In this document: positions 1-14,474 of the stretch, in pieces
Layout: each line of letters starts with the position of its first letter
How positions within the stretch are numbered: position 1 is the stretch's first letter
Source: Pseudomonas atagonensis
Lineage (GTDB): Bacteria > Pseudomonadota > Gammaproteobacteria > Pseudomonadales > Pseudomonadaceae
Direction: 5' to 3'
Assembly: GCF_011369485.1 (NCBI RefSeq)
Contig: NZ_VXCA01000018.1
Location: forward strand, 1-64,000
Length of the DNA: 64,000 bases
Translations under genes and position numbers: made by a program
The notes under the pieces: generated by a model
What the model saw: the letters and a program-made list of their open reading frames with translations, nothing else
Database searches by the model: none
What the model was told of the DNA's origin: nothing

Positions 1-1
1 G

Positions 2-139
2 TGCTTGGCACGAGGCCTGAAGGCTACGGAAGCGTTGGTGATACTGGCTCGCAAGCTGGCAAGAGTGATGTTCGCGTTGATGAAAAACCAAAGCGAATAC
101 AAGCCGAATTCTATGTTTGAGGGTTCCCCTCAAACATAG
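2..139 (+). CDS. IS110-family transposase, C-terminal end (partial, cut by window edge)
   Basis: Frame 2 is open from the first base to a TAG at 137-139. It reads LARGLKATEALVILARKLAR, then VMFALMKNQSEYKP. An ARKLARV..ALMKN pattern is typical of the extreme C-terminus of IS110/IS1111 transposases (DEDD Piv/MooV-like recombinases). Only the last 45 or so residues are visible, so it cannot be said whether the copy is intact. The stop lies inside a perfect 16-bp inverted repeat. accA usually lies upstream of tilS in Pseudomonas, so this element appears to have inserted between them; that is inference. Confidence 0.7.
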   Translation, partial: CLARGLKATEALVILARKLARVMFALMKNQSEYKPNSMFEGSPQT

Positions 140-142
140 AAT
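108..142. repeat. Perfect 16-bp inverted repeat with 3-nt loop at the transposase end
   Basis: ATTCTATGTTTGAGGG (108-123) is followed by TTC and then its exact reverse complement (127-142). The transposase stop codon lies inside the right arm. It could be the transcription stop of the insertion sequence, or a terminal/subterminal structure recognised by the IS. No T-run follows, so a classical rho-independent terminator is not certain. Confidence 0.75.
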
Positions 143-174
143 CTCCCACATTCGATTTGGGCAAAGAGACAGAA

Positions 175-1503
175 ATGCATCAGTCCGTGATTGATTTGCC
201 TGCAAGGCTCTTGCTGAATCTCGAGCCATGGCGCGAGGCTGCTCATTGGCATATCGCGTTCTCGGGTGGTCTCGACTCCACCGTCCTCCTGCATTTGCTC
301 GCCCACCTCGCCAAATCTGAATCCCTCCCCACGCTTCGCGCCATCCACATCCATCACGGCCTTCAAACTGCGGCTGATGCTTGGCCGCAACATTGCCAGT
401 CCGTTTGCGATGCACTGGGCGTGCCGTTGCGGATCGAGCGAGTGGCCGTGAAGCCGGGCGCAAGTCAGGAGCGGGCCGCGCGGGATGCGCGATACGCGGT
501 GTTCAGTTCGCTGACGCAAGCCGACGACGTATTGCTCACGGGCCAGCATCGCGACGATCAGGCGGAAACGCTGTTGTTCCGGCTGTTGCGCGGAGCCGGG
601 GTGCGTGGCCTGGCGGGGATGCCGGCGCAGCGGACGCTGGGGCAGGGCGCTCTGGTTCGCCCGTTGCTGGATGTCTCGCGGACTGAGTTGGAAGCCTACG
701 CGCAGGCTTATGGATTGAGCTGGATCGAAGACCCGTCGAATCAGGATCCGCATTTCTCGCGCAACTTTTTACGCCATCAAGTCATGCCGACACTGACCGG
801 GCGTTGGCCACAGGCAGCGGCGAGCATGGCCCGCAGCGCCGCGCATCTGCGCGAGGCGCAAGGGCTGCTGGATGAGCTGGCGCAAATGGATCTGGCGCAA
901 GCCAAGACCCCGAACACGCTTGAATGGCTACGCCTGCCTTCGCTGGAGTGGGCGCCACTGGCGGCGTTGTCTGCCGCTCGTCAACGCAACGCGCTGAGTC
1001 ATTGGCTGCAACCGTTGACGCGGCTGCCGGATAGCGACCATTGGTCGGGTTGGGCTGATCTGTGTGAGGCCGCTCACGATGCTACGCCGATCTGGCGTCT
1101 GGCCGAAGGCGAACTGCATCGCAGCGGCGGTCGGGTCTGGTGGCTCAGCGACGACTGGTTGCGTAAACCGGTGATCGGCGGCGAGTGGCAGACGCTCTCG
1201 GCGCCGCTACGCTTGGCGGATAACGGTCGTGTCATGTTCAGTGGCCAGCCGCCTCACGGGCCATTGCGCATTGCTTATCGGCAGGGCGGCGAAGTGATGC
1301 ATCTGGCCGAACGGGGTCATCGCGACCTCAAGCGCCTGCTCAATGAGCGTGCTGTGCCGGGTTTTGTGCGTGGCAGATTGCCGCTGCTGTTTCGCGGCGA
1401 AGAATTGCTCGCGGTGGCGAACCTGCCGGGTCTTGATGGCAATGCGCTGGACGGCTGGAAATTGCATTGGCAGCCAAGAGACGAAGATCAAGGTTTGAGA
1501 TGA
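175..1503 (+). CDS. tilS: tRNA(Ile)-lysidine synthase TilS
   Basis: This cytoplasmic N-type ATP pyrophosphatase ligates lysine to C34 of the CAU-anticodon tRNA-Ile, changing its decoding to AUA. The PP-loop signature SGGLDS is at residues 30-35, the N-terminal ATPase domain covers roughly residues 25-210, and the C-terminal domain ends with RDLKRLLNERAVP followed by a substrate-domain-like tail. The product is 442 residues, normal for Pseudomonas. The ATG at 175 is chosen because AAAGAGAC lies just upstream and the protein then begins MHQSVIDLPARLL; an in-frame TTG at 157 has no ribosome site. It is followed by pyrG on the same strand, which has its own promoter candidate. Confidence 0.95.
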   Translation: MHQSVIDLPARLLLNLEPWREAAHWHIAFSGGLDSTVLLHLLAHLAKSESLPTLRAIHIHHGLQTAADAWPQHCQSVCDALGVPLRIERVAVKPGASQERAARDARYAVFSSLTQADDVLLTGQHRDDQAETLLFRLLRGAGVRGLAGMPAQRTLGQGALVRPLLDVSRTELEAYAQAYGLSWIEDPSNQDPHFSRNFLRHQVMPTLTGRWPQAAASMARSAAHLREAQGLLDELAQMDLAQAKTPNTLEWLRLPSLEWAPLAALSAARQRNALSHWLQPLTRLPDSDHWSGWADLCEAAHDATPIWRLAEGELHRSGGRVWWLSDDWLRKPVIGGEWQTLSAPLRLADNGRVMFSGQPPHGPLRIAYRQGGEVMHLAERGHRDLKRLLNERAVPGFVRGRLPLLFRGEELLAVANLPGLDGNALDGWKLHWQPRDEDQGLR

Positions 1504-1523
1504 AAGGGGCATTCCGGTAGACT
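1495..1523 (+). promoter_or_regulatory. Sigma70-type promoter candidate for pyrG
   Basis: TTGAGA (1495-1500), a 17-bp spacer and TAGACT (1518-1523) match the sigma70 consensus well. The -35 overlaps the last codons of tilS. Transcription would start near 1530 and give a leader of about 250 nt before pyrG. The leader contains short GC-rich palindromes, for example around 1706-1722, but no recognisable riboswitch. Confidence 0.5.
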
Positions 1524-1756
1524 ACGCTCCCTTCTTGATACAACTTCTGTGGATTCGCCTGAATTGCAGGAGTTGCCGATTACCAAGCAGTCTTTGCTGG
1601 GCGATTCCAAAAAATGTGTAGCGAGCAACGTACCGGTGTTTCATCTGCCGGTCTGTCCCAACGCGGCGGTTTTTTTGAAAGGTGCACTGTGATTAATGCA
1701 GGTGATCGGGGGCTTCGGCCTTCCTTCGCTTTCCCCGGCGGCTCGTACCGCTTTAA

Positions 1757-4260
<2,504 letters not shown>

Positions 4261-4278
4261 ACCTCAATTCTCCGGTAA

Positions 4279-5706
<1,428 letters not shown>

Positions 5707-5772
5707 GCGGAAACTGATAAAAGGACACCGGATTGTGTCGGAAAAGTCGTGACAGCGATGGATTTGCCACTA

Positions 5773-5825
5773 ATCTGATGCCTTACAGCACAAGCCTGGT
5801 TCTTCCAGGCTTCGTGCTATCAGAT
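5773..5825. repeat. Long imperfect hairpin between eno and ftsB
   Basis: An outer stem ATCTGAT (5773-5779) / ATCAGAT (5819-5825) encloses an inner stem AGCACAAGCCTGG / CCAGGCTTCGTGCT that has a single bulged C. No T-run follows directly. It may attenuate eno read-through into ftsB-ispD or stabilise the eno 3' end. Confidence 0.55.
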
Positions 5826-5876
5826 GCTTCAAAGTTTTGGCGTGGCGGTCTTTTTTCACTGGATACCTGATATTCG

Positions 5877-6155
5877 ATGCGCAGTCCTTACTGGTTGTTT
5901 CTCGTTTTGCTCTTGCTGCTGGCCGGTCTGCAGTACCGCCTGTGGGTGGGCAATGGCAGTCTGGCGCAAGTCGCCGAGCTGAATCAGCAGATTGCTGATC
6001 AACATGCCGAGAACGAAGGTTTGCTGGAGCGCAACCGAGTGATGGATGCTGAAGTCAGCGAGTTGAAGAAAGGCATGGAGACCGTTGAAGAGCGGGCTCG
6101 TCACGAATTGGGCATGGTCAAGGACGGCGAAACCCTTTACCAGTTGGCCCAATGA
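5877..6155 (+). CDS. ftsB: Cell division protein FtsB
   Basis: FtsB is a bitopic inner-membrane septum protein that forms the FtsQLB complex. The 92-residue product has a short cytoplasmic start (MRSPYW), one transmembrane segment (about residues 5-20, LFLVLLLLLAGLQYRLW), then a periplasmic coiled coil (about 28-72) and the conserved ERARHELGMVKDGETLY tail. It overlaps ispD by 4 nt (ATGA), so the two are translationally coupled. Confidence 0.95.
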   Translation: MRSPYWLFLVLLLLLAGLQYRLWVGNGSLAQVAELNQQIADQHAENEGLLERNRVMDAEVSELKKGMETVEERARHELGMVKDGETLYQLAQ

Positions 6156-6859
6156 TCGATTCCCTGCCGGCCTTCTGGGCCGTGATTCCTGCCGCGGGCG
6201 TCGGTGCCCGTATGGCCGCGGACCGTCCCAAGCAATACCTGCAACTGGGCGGACGTACAATTCTCGAACACAGCCTCGGCTGTTTTCTCGATCACCCAAG
6301 CCTCAAGGGGCTGGTGGTCAGTCTTGCTGCTGATGATCCTTACTGGCCGAACCTGGCCAGCGCCAGCGATCCGCGAATTGCGCGAGTCGAGGGTGGCGCC
6401 GAGCGTTCCGGCTCGGTGCTCAACGCATTGCTGCATTTGCACGCGCAAGGTGCTGACGACGAGGACTGGGTGCTAGTGCACGATGCTGCACGCCCCAATC
6501 TGAGTCGCGATGACCTCGACAAGTTGCTCGCTGAGCTGGCGGATGACGCGGTGGGTGGTTTGCTCGCCGTTCCCGCGCGCGACACGCTGAAGCGCGTCGA
6601 CAAGCACGGTCGCGTGGTTGAAACCGTTGATCGCAGCGTGATCTGGCAGGCCTATACGCCACAGATGTTCCGCATTGGTGCTCTACACCGCGCGCTGGCG
6701 GACAGTCTGGTCGCGGATGCGGTCATCACCGATGAAGCTTCAGCGATGGAATGGGCGGGCCTGGCCCCGCGCCTGATCGAAGGTCGCGCGGATAACCTGA
6801 AGGTCACCCGTCCCGAAGATCTCGAATGGTTGCGTCAGCGCTGGGCTAACCGCCGCTGA
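6152..6859 (+). CDS. ispD: 2-C-methyl-D-erythritol 4-phosphate cytidylyltransferase
   Basis: The enzyme adds CMP to MEP in the non-mevalonate isoprenoid route. The 235-residue product has the nucleotidyltransferase start PAAGVGARMAADRPKQYL, with substrate-contacting GxGxRM and K, then VHDAARPNL and VPARDTLKRVD. The start overlaps the ftsB stop. The next pathway enzyme in this window, ispF, lies 3.5 kb downstream because the formaldehyde-detoxification genes intervene. Confidence 0.96.
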   Translation: MIDSLPAFWAVIPAAGVGARMAADRPKQYLQLGGRTILEHSLGCFLDHPSLKGLVVSLAADDPYWPNLASASDPRIARVEGGAERSGSVLNALLHLHAQGADDEDWVLVHDAARPNLSRDDLDKLLAELADDAVGGLLAVPARDTLKRVDKHGRVVETVDRSVIWQAYTPQMFRIGALHRALADSLVADAVITDEASAMEWAGLAPRLIEGRADNLKVTRPEDLEWLRQRWANRR

Positions 6860-6884
6860 GTTCACTGGCGTCTCTCAGATCGCC

Positions 6885-6949
6885 TTCGCGAGCAAGCCCG
6901 CTCCTACATTTGGAACGCATTCCCCTGTGGGAGCGGGCTTGCTCGCGAA
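6885..6949. repeat. REP doublet (REPIN-like)
   Basis: TTCGCGAGCAAGCCCGCTCC (6885-6904) and its inverted copy (6930-6949) flank a 25-bp spacer. This is the Pseudomonas GCGAGCAAGC-type repetitive extragenic palindrome pair, mobilised in trans by RAYT transposases. It lies between the convergent ispD and LysR genes. Confidence 0.85.
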
Positions 6950-6997
6950 AGCGGTACCCCCGGCCAGCCAATCTGTTGCTGACACATCGGTAATCTT

Positions 6998-7894
6998 CTA
7001 AGTCCGATACTCCGGCCTTTCAGCCAACCCTTCCTTCAAGAAATCAACCAGTTTGCGCACCTTCGGCGACAAGTGTCGTTGCTGCGGATACAACGCCCAC
7101 ACCGCTGTGTTCGGCGGTTGATGCGCCTCCAGCAAAGAAATCAGCGCACCGCTGTGCAGGTGCTCCAGCACGTAATAGTCCGGCAACTGACACAGACCGA
7201 CGCCTTGTAGCGCCGCATCCAGCACCGCTTGCCCACTGTTGCAGCGCCAGTTTCCCTGAACGCGCTGGGAAAATTCCCGCCCGTTCTGTTCCAGTTGCCA
7301 GATGTCCGAGCTGCCGATCAGGCAATTGTGCCGACTCAATTCCGACAAGCTGTGTGGCCGACCGTACCGTTCAAGGTAGGACGGTGACGCGCACAGATAC
7401 ATCCGACGCGGCGCCAGGCGTGTAGCGACCAGCCGCGAATCCTGCAGACGACCCAGACGGATCGCCAGATCGAGCCCTTCATGCACCAGATCGAGTTGTC
7501 GATTGGTCAGTTCAATGTCGATGCGCAGTTGCGGGTATTGCCCCATGAACCGGGTGACCAGAGGCACGATGAAGCGTTCGCCGTAGGCCACGGCACAGGT
7601 CATGCGCAGCATGCCCTTGGGTTCGCTGGTCAGGTCACCCACCGCGCGCAAAGCTTCTTCACGGCCGTCCTGCAAGCGTTGGCAATGCTGCAGAAACGTC
7701 TGTCCCGCCTCGGTCAGTGTGACCCGCCGGGTACTGCGGTAGAGCAGACGTGTCTGCAATCGCTCCTCCAGTCGTACAATTTGTCGACTGACGTGCGAGG
7801 AGGAAACCCCAAGGCGTTCAGCGGCGGCGGTGAATTGGCTGCATTCGGCGACGGCCACAAACTCGTCGATGCCTTCCCAGCGGTTTTCCGACAT
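6998..7894 (-). CDS. LysR-family transcriptional regulator next to formaldehyde-detoxification genes
   Basis: The 298-residue protein has an N-terminal winged helix-turn-helix (about residues 8-66, FVAVAECSQFTAAAERLGVS...VSRQI) and a LysR substrate-binding domain (about 92-290). It is transcribed divergently from the class III alcohol dehydrogenase gene, and the 116-bp gap between the start codons can hold a shared regulatory region. The location suggests control of adhC-fghA; this is inference, because many such LysR neighbours in Pseudomonas are uncharacterised. Confidence 0.85.
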   Translation of the reverse strand: MSENRWEGIDEFVAVAECSQFTAAAERLGVSSSHVSRQIVRLEERLQTRLLYRSTRRVTLTEAGQTFLQHCQRLQDGREEALRAVGDLTSEPKGMLRMTCAVAYGERFIVPLVTRFMGQYPQLRIDIELTNRQLDLVHEGLDLAIRLGRLQDSRLVATRLAPRRMYLCASPSYLERYGRPHSLSELSRHNCLIGSSDIWQLEQNGREFSQRVQGNWRCNSGQAVLDAALQGVGLCQLPDYYVLEHLHSGALISLLEAHQPPNTAVWALYPQQRHLSPKVRKLVDFLKEGLAERPEYRT

Positions 7895-9123
<1,229 letters not shown>

Positions 9124-9188
9124 TCAATCGTGGCGACATGGCTGCAAGTCTTGAAGGCTTGTGGCTGTGACCGCGTAGGAGTCTTTAC

Positions 9189-10043
9189 ATGAGTCTGGAA
9201 AACATCTCCTGTCAGAAGAGTTTCGGCGGCTGGCATAAACGCTATCGCCATCGCTCCGAAGTGCTGGGCTGCGACATGGTGTTTGCCGTGTATCTGCCGC
9301 CGCAGGCAGAGCAGGGCGGCAAGCTGCCAGTGCTGTATTGGCTGTCAGGCCTGACCTGTACGGATGAAAACTTCATGCAGAAGGCCGGCGCGATGCGCAT
9401 GGCTGCCGAACTGGGTTTGATCGTTGTGGCGCCGGACACCAGTCCCCGTGGCGCCGATGTACCGGGTGACCCGGATGGCGCGTGGGATTTCGGTCTTGGT
9501 GCCGGGTTCTATCTGAATGCCACGCAGGAACCTTGGTCGCGGCACTATCGGATGCATGACTATGTTGTGCAGGAATTGCCTTCACTGGTTGAAGCGCATT
9601 TCCCGGCGTCGGACAAACGCAGCATCAGCGGCCACTCCATGGGCGGTCACGGTGCATTGGTCTGCGCGCTGCGCAATCCGGGGCGTTACCAGTCGGTGTC
9701 GGCGTTTTCCCCGATCAACAATCCGATGGATTGCCCGTGGGGCCAGAAAGCGTTCAGCCGTTATCTGGGCGAAGACCGTTCGAAATGGCGCGAGTGGGAT
9801 GCCTGTGCGCTGATCGTCGAGGCGGACGAGAAACTGCCATTGCTGGTCGATCAGGGTGACCGCGACGACTTCCTCGCCACCCAGCTCAAACCCGAAGCCC
9901 TGCAACAAGCGGCAAAACAGGCGGGTCATCCACTGACTTTGCGCCTGCAACCGGGCTACGACCATAGCTATTTTTTCATCTCAAGCTTCATTGACGACCA
10001 CTTGCAGCATCACGCACGCGCCCTGGGGGGGGTTCTCAGTTAG
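9189..10043 (+). CDS. fghA: S-formylglutathione hydrolase
   Basis: This alpha/beta-hydrolase of the esterase D family splits S-formylglutathione into formate and glutathione. The 284-residue product has the nucleophile elbow [10 protein letters not shown] and a C-terminal [16 protein letters not shown] with the catalytic His. It sits 65 nt behind frmA. Near the 3' end is a run of eight G (10025-10032), and the stop TAG (10041-10043) is the first triplet of a terminal inverted repeat. The last few residues therefore derive from sequence at the border of the downstream element and may differ from relatives. Confidence 0.95.
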   Translation: MSLENISCQKSFGGWHKRYRHRSEVLGCDMVFAVYLPPQAEQGGKLPVLYWLSGLTCTDENFMQKAGAMRMAAELGLIVVAPDTSPRGADVPGDPDGAWDFGLGAGFYLNATQEPWSRHYRMHDYVVQELPSLVEAHFPASDKRSISGHSMGGHGALVCALRNPGRYQSVSAFSPINNPMDCPWGQKAFSRYLGEDRSKWREWDACALIVEADEKLPLLVDQGDRDDFLATQLKPEALQQAAKQAGHPLTLRLQPGYDHSYFFISSFIDDHLQHHARALGGVLS

Positions 10044-10276
10044 TTTCCACTCCGCGCCGGGTCTGCTGTTTTGCAGGGCAAGGCGCGAGAAGCGTGGTTT
10101 GGTCGTTCCAAATGAGCTTCGAGCAACGCAGCCCTGCAAAACAGCAGGCCCGGCCCTTCGGGTTGTGCCTTAAAGCGTGCCAAGCTGCGTTACAGGCCTT
10201 GGGAAGGGAACAACCATTCCCAGCGGCCTGCGCCTTGCCTGGCACGCTTTAAGGCGACAACGCGGAGGGGAAACTA
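10041..10276. mobile_element. 236-bp element with terminal inverted repeats and two internal hairpins (MITE-like)
   Basis: The ends TAGTTTCCACTCCGCG (10041-10056) and CGCGGAGGGGAAACTA (10261-10276) are inverted copies with one mismatch in 16, with TA at both extremities. Inside are two further inverted repeats: 24-bp arms at 10056-10079 and 10131-10154 with one mismatch, and 16-bp arms at 10167-10182 and 10240-10255 with none. There is no coding frame. The layout fits a non-autonomous miniature element or a long intergenic repeat family such as those described for P. fluorescens genomes; which family cannot be told from one copy. Confidence 0.6.
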
Positions 10277-10312
10277 ATTGAGAACACCCCCCTGCCTAAT
10301 GCAGGTAGAATC

Positions 10313-10343
10313 ACGCCCTGACAAAAATCGGGGCGTTTTTTTT
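10313..10343 (+). terminator. Intrinsic terminator abutting the ispF start codon
   Basis: ACGCCCTG (10313-10320) pairs with CGGGGCGT (10329-10336), followed by eight T that run directly into the ispF ATG. It would end the frmA-fghA transcript. The GGGG in its right arm is also the only Shine-Dalgarno-like sequence for ispF, so folding would hide it. Confidence 0.65.
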
Positions 10344-10817
10344 ATGCGTATTGGCCACGGCTATGATGTGCACCGTTTCGCTGAAGGCGATTTCATTACT
10401 CTGGGCGGCGTGCGCATTACACACAGCTTCGGGCTGCTCGCTCATTCCGACGGTGACGTCCTGCTGCACGCCTTGAGCGATGCCTTGCTCGGCGCGGCGG
10501 CGTTGGGTGATATCGGCAAGCATTTCCCGGACACCGACCCGCAATTCAAGGGCGCCGACAGCCGATTGCTGTTGCGACATGTGGTCGCGCTGATCCACGC
10601 CAAAGGCTGGAAAGTCGGCAACGTCGACAACACTATCGTTGCCCAGGCACCAAAAATGGCACCGCATATCGAATCGATGCGCGCGCTGATTGCCGCGGAT
10701 CTGCAAGTAGAACTGGATCAAGTGAACGTGAAAGCCACCACCACCGAGAAGCTTGGCTTCGTCGGTCGCGAAGAAGGCATCGCCGTGCATTCCGTTGCCT
10801 TGTTGTTGCGCGCATGA
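10344..10817 (+). CDS. ispF: 2-C-methyl-D-erythritol 2,4-cyclodiphosphate synthase
   Basis: The enzyme cyclises CDP-ME-2-phosphate to MEcPP with release of CMP in the MEP pathway, as a homotrimer with zinc at subunit interfaces. The 157-residue product is the family length. It begins [12 protein letters not shown] with metal ligands D and H, has the [18 protein letters not shown] metal-binding segment, and ends with the [16 protein letters not shown] signature. The ATG at 10344 is chosen on conservation; upstream in-frame starts would read through the terminator hairpin. It overlaps truD by 4 nt. Confidence 0.96.
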   Translation: MRIGHGYDVHRFAEGDFITLGGVRITHSFGLLAHSDGDVLLHALSDALLGAAALGDIGKHFPDTDPQFKGADSRLLLRHVVALIHAKGWKVGNVDNTIVAQAPKMAPHIESMRALIAADLQVELDQVNVKATTTEKLGFVGREEGIAVHSVALLLRA

Positions 10818-11859
10818 ACGAACTGCAATTGCTCGGCCCGCGTGCCTACGGCGAGTCCCTGGGCAGCGCCGTACTGAAGGCGGTCGCGGAAGACTTTCAG
10901 GTCGATGAAGTGCTCGACATTCCGTTCAGTGGCGATGGCGAACACCTGTGGATCTGGGTGGAAAAGCGTGGCCTGAACACCGAAGAAGCTGCGCGGCGTA
11001 TTGCCAAGGCTGCGGGTGTGCCGTTGCGCACGGTCAGTTATGCCGGTTTGAAAGATCGTCAGGCGCTGACCCGTCAGTGGTTCAGCGTACAACTGCCGGG
11101 CAAGGCCGATCCTGATCTGTCGGCGGCGGAAAACGACACGCTGAAGATCCTCAAGACCACGCGCCACAAACGTAAGCTACAACGTGGCGCGCATTCGGCC
11201 AACGGGTTCACCTTGCGCCTGACTCAGTTCAATGGCGACAAAGCTGCGATTGAAGAACGTCTGCAGATGATCGCCAAGCAAGGCATTCCCAATTATTTCG
11301 GTGCCCAACGTTTCGGCCATGACGGCGGCAACGTCGTCGATGCGCGTTCATGGGCGGCGCGCAAGGCATTGCCGGAGCAGCGAAACGTGCGCTCGCGCCT
11401 GCTGTCGACCGCGCGCAGTTTTCTGTTCAATCGGGTGCTGGCGGCGCGTGTTGCCGATGGCACCTGGCAGAAAGCCCAAGTTGGCGATCTGCTGGCCTTC
11501 ACCGACAGCCGCAGCTTTTTTCCTGCGGGTGAAGCCGAGTGCAGCGACCCGCGTCTGGCGATTCTCGACCTGCATCCGACCGGCCCGCAGTGGGGCGAAG
11601 GTGACTCGCCAGCCGCCGGCGCTGTCCATGATCTGGAGCAGGGGATTGCCGCTCGTGAAGCGGATCTGCGCGATTGGTTGATTCACGCCGGCATGAGCCA
11701 CGAACGTCGCATCCTGCGGCTGCCCATTGGCGGGTTGACGTGGCATTATCCCGAACCTGACATTCTGCAACTGGAATTCGTCCTCCCGGCCGGATGCTTC
11801 GCCACCGTATTGGTGCGCGAACTCGTTGATCTGGTGCCGGTGGGGCAGACGGACAGCCC

Positions 11860-11872
<13 letters not shown>
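10814..11872 (+). CDS. truD: tRNA pseudouridine(13) synthase TruD
   Basis: TruD converts U13 of tRNA-Glu to pseudouridine. The 352-residue product has the catalytic region [16 protein letters not shown] (Asp in GLKDR), [14 protein letters not shown], and the long TruD insertion domain in the second half. The start overlaps the ispF stop (ATGA) and the end overlaps surE by 13 nt, as expected in this compact gammaproteobacterial operon. Confidence 0.96.
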
Positions 11873-13286
<1,414 letters not shown>

Positions 13287-13429
13287 GCATTTGTTCAACG
13301 GCGCTGAATTCCTTTCGCTGGCTTCGGTCTTACACCGGCGACATTGGTTTAAACGCAGCGGATTGCCCACTTGCAAACGTGTGCGCGAAGCGATTTCGCT
13401 TCATTAAAGGTAAAGCCGATCCGGCCCGT

Positions 13430-13435
13430 TATACT
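13430..13435 (+). promoter_or_regulatory. Candidate -10 element upstream of nlpD
   Basis: TATACT matches the -10 consensus in an otherwise gene-free 212-bp gap between pcm and nlpD. No good -35 lies at 16-18 bp; TTAAAG is 20 bp away. The call is therefore weak. Confidence 0.3.
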
Positions 13436-13498
13436 TGCGACACCTCATGCCGGAATCCGGCATTCCAAATTTTTCAGCCACCACAAAGGGAGCGGCGG

Positions 13499-14368
13499 GT
13501 GAGTCTCACAGTCATTGCGCAGCGTATAGGTAACACGAGCTTTCAGCGCCTGGTGACTGGCCTTGTCTTGAGCACCTTGCTGGTCGGTTGCTCCAGCACC
13601 AAATCGAGCAACGTTCGGGTGGTCGATCGCAACAATGCGGTCGCGCAGCGTCCTGCGGTAACCACCGGGCAGTATGTAGTCCGTCCGGGCGATACGATGT
13701 TTTCGATCGCTTTTCGCTACGGCTGGGACTACAAAGCCCTCGCTGCCCGGAACAATATTCCTACGCCGTACACGATCCATCCGGGTCAGACGATTCGCTT
13801 CGACGGCCGTACCGGTTCAACGTCGACAGCGGTGGTGAGCAACGCCGGTTCTTCGCCTTCATCGTCGAGCAAAACCACGGTAATCCGGCGCCAGGCGAAT
13901 GGCACGACGACCACGACAACCACTGGTTCCACGGGTGCAGTACCGTCCGTCGCCAACAAGCAAACCCCAGCGCCACTACCTCCGGCAGGCCCGGCCCCGA
14001 CCGGCTGGGGATGGCCATCTAATGGCATTCTGATTGGAAAATTCTCTTCAAACGGTAGTTTGAATAAAGGAATTGATATCGCCGGAGATTTGGGACAGCC
14101 TGTTTTAGCTGCGTCTGATGGGACGGTGGTATACGCCGGGAGTGGCTTAAGGGGCTACGGCGAATTAGTCATCATCAAACACAGCGAAACCTACGTCAGT
14201 GCTTACGGACACAACCGTCGGCTGTTGGTACGGGAGGGGCAGCAGGTCAAGGTCGGACAGACAATTGCCGAAATGGGGTCAACGGGTACAGACCGGGTGA
14301 AACTGCATTTTGAGATTCGCCGACAAGGTAAACCTGTAGATCCACTGCAGTTCCTGCCAAGACGTTGA
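13499..14368 (+). CDS. nlpD: LysM/M23-domain lipoprotein NlpD (amidase activator)
   Basis: This outer-membrane lipoprotein activates the septal amidase AmiC. The GTG at 13499 is preceded by AAAGGGAG. The product is 289 residues, with a signal peptide and lipobox LLVGC near residue 27. A LysM domain follows (QYVVRPGDTMFSIAF...IHPGQTIRF), then a low-complexity Ser/Thr/Pro linker and a LytM/M23 fold (about 185-285). The zinc ligands are lost (NKGID where HxGxD is expected, VKLHFE where HxHFE is expected), which fits the regulatory NlpD class. Codon use turns AT-rich around 14035-14110; rpoS promoters lie inside nlpD in other pseudomonads. Confidence 0.93.
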   Translation: MSLTVIAQRIGNTSFQRLVTGLVLSTLLVGCSSTKSSNVRVVDRNNAVAQRPAVTTGQYVVRPGDTMFSIAFRYGWDYKALAARNNIPTPYTIHPGQTIRFDGRTGSTSTAVVSNAGSSPSSSSKTTVIRRQANGTTTTTTTGSTGAVPSVANKQTPAPLPPAGPAPTGWGWPSNGILIGKFSSNGSLNKGIDIAGDLGQPVLAASDGTVVYAGSGLRGYGELVIIKHSETYVSAYGHNRRLLVREGQQVKVGQTIAEMGSTGTDRVKLHFEIRRQGKPVDPLQFLPRR

Positions 14369-14474
14369 TTTGTAGGCCAGCCTGTTCCGTCGCGTAGAGG
14401 GGACAGGCTCCAGCGTTGCCAAGGATAAAGGCGTCGCTTGAGCTTGGGGTCGAACTCACCAAAGGACTATAACA

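Noticed and set aside
10025..10032. Phase-variable G8 tract in fghA
   Set aside because: The run is only eight codon-positions from the stop, so slippage would change just the last few residues of a housekeeping enzyme; a switch role is unlikely.
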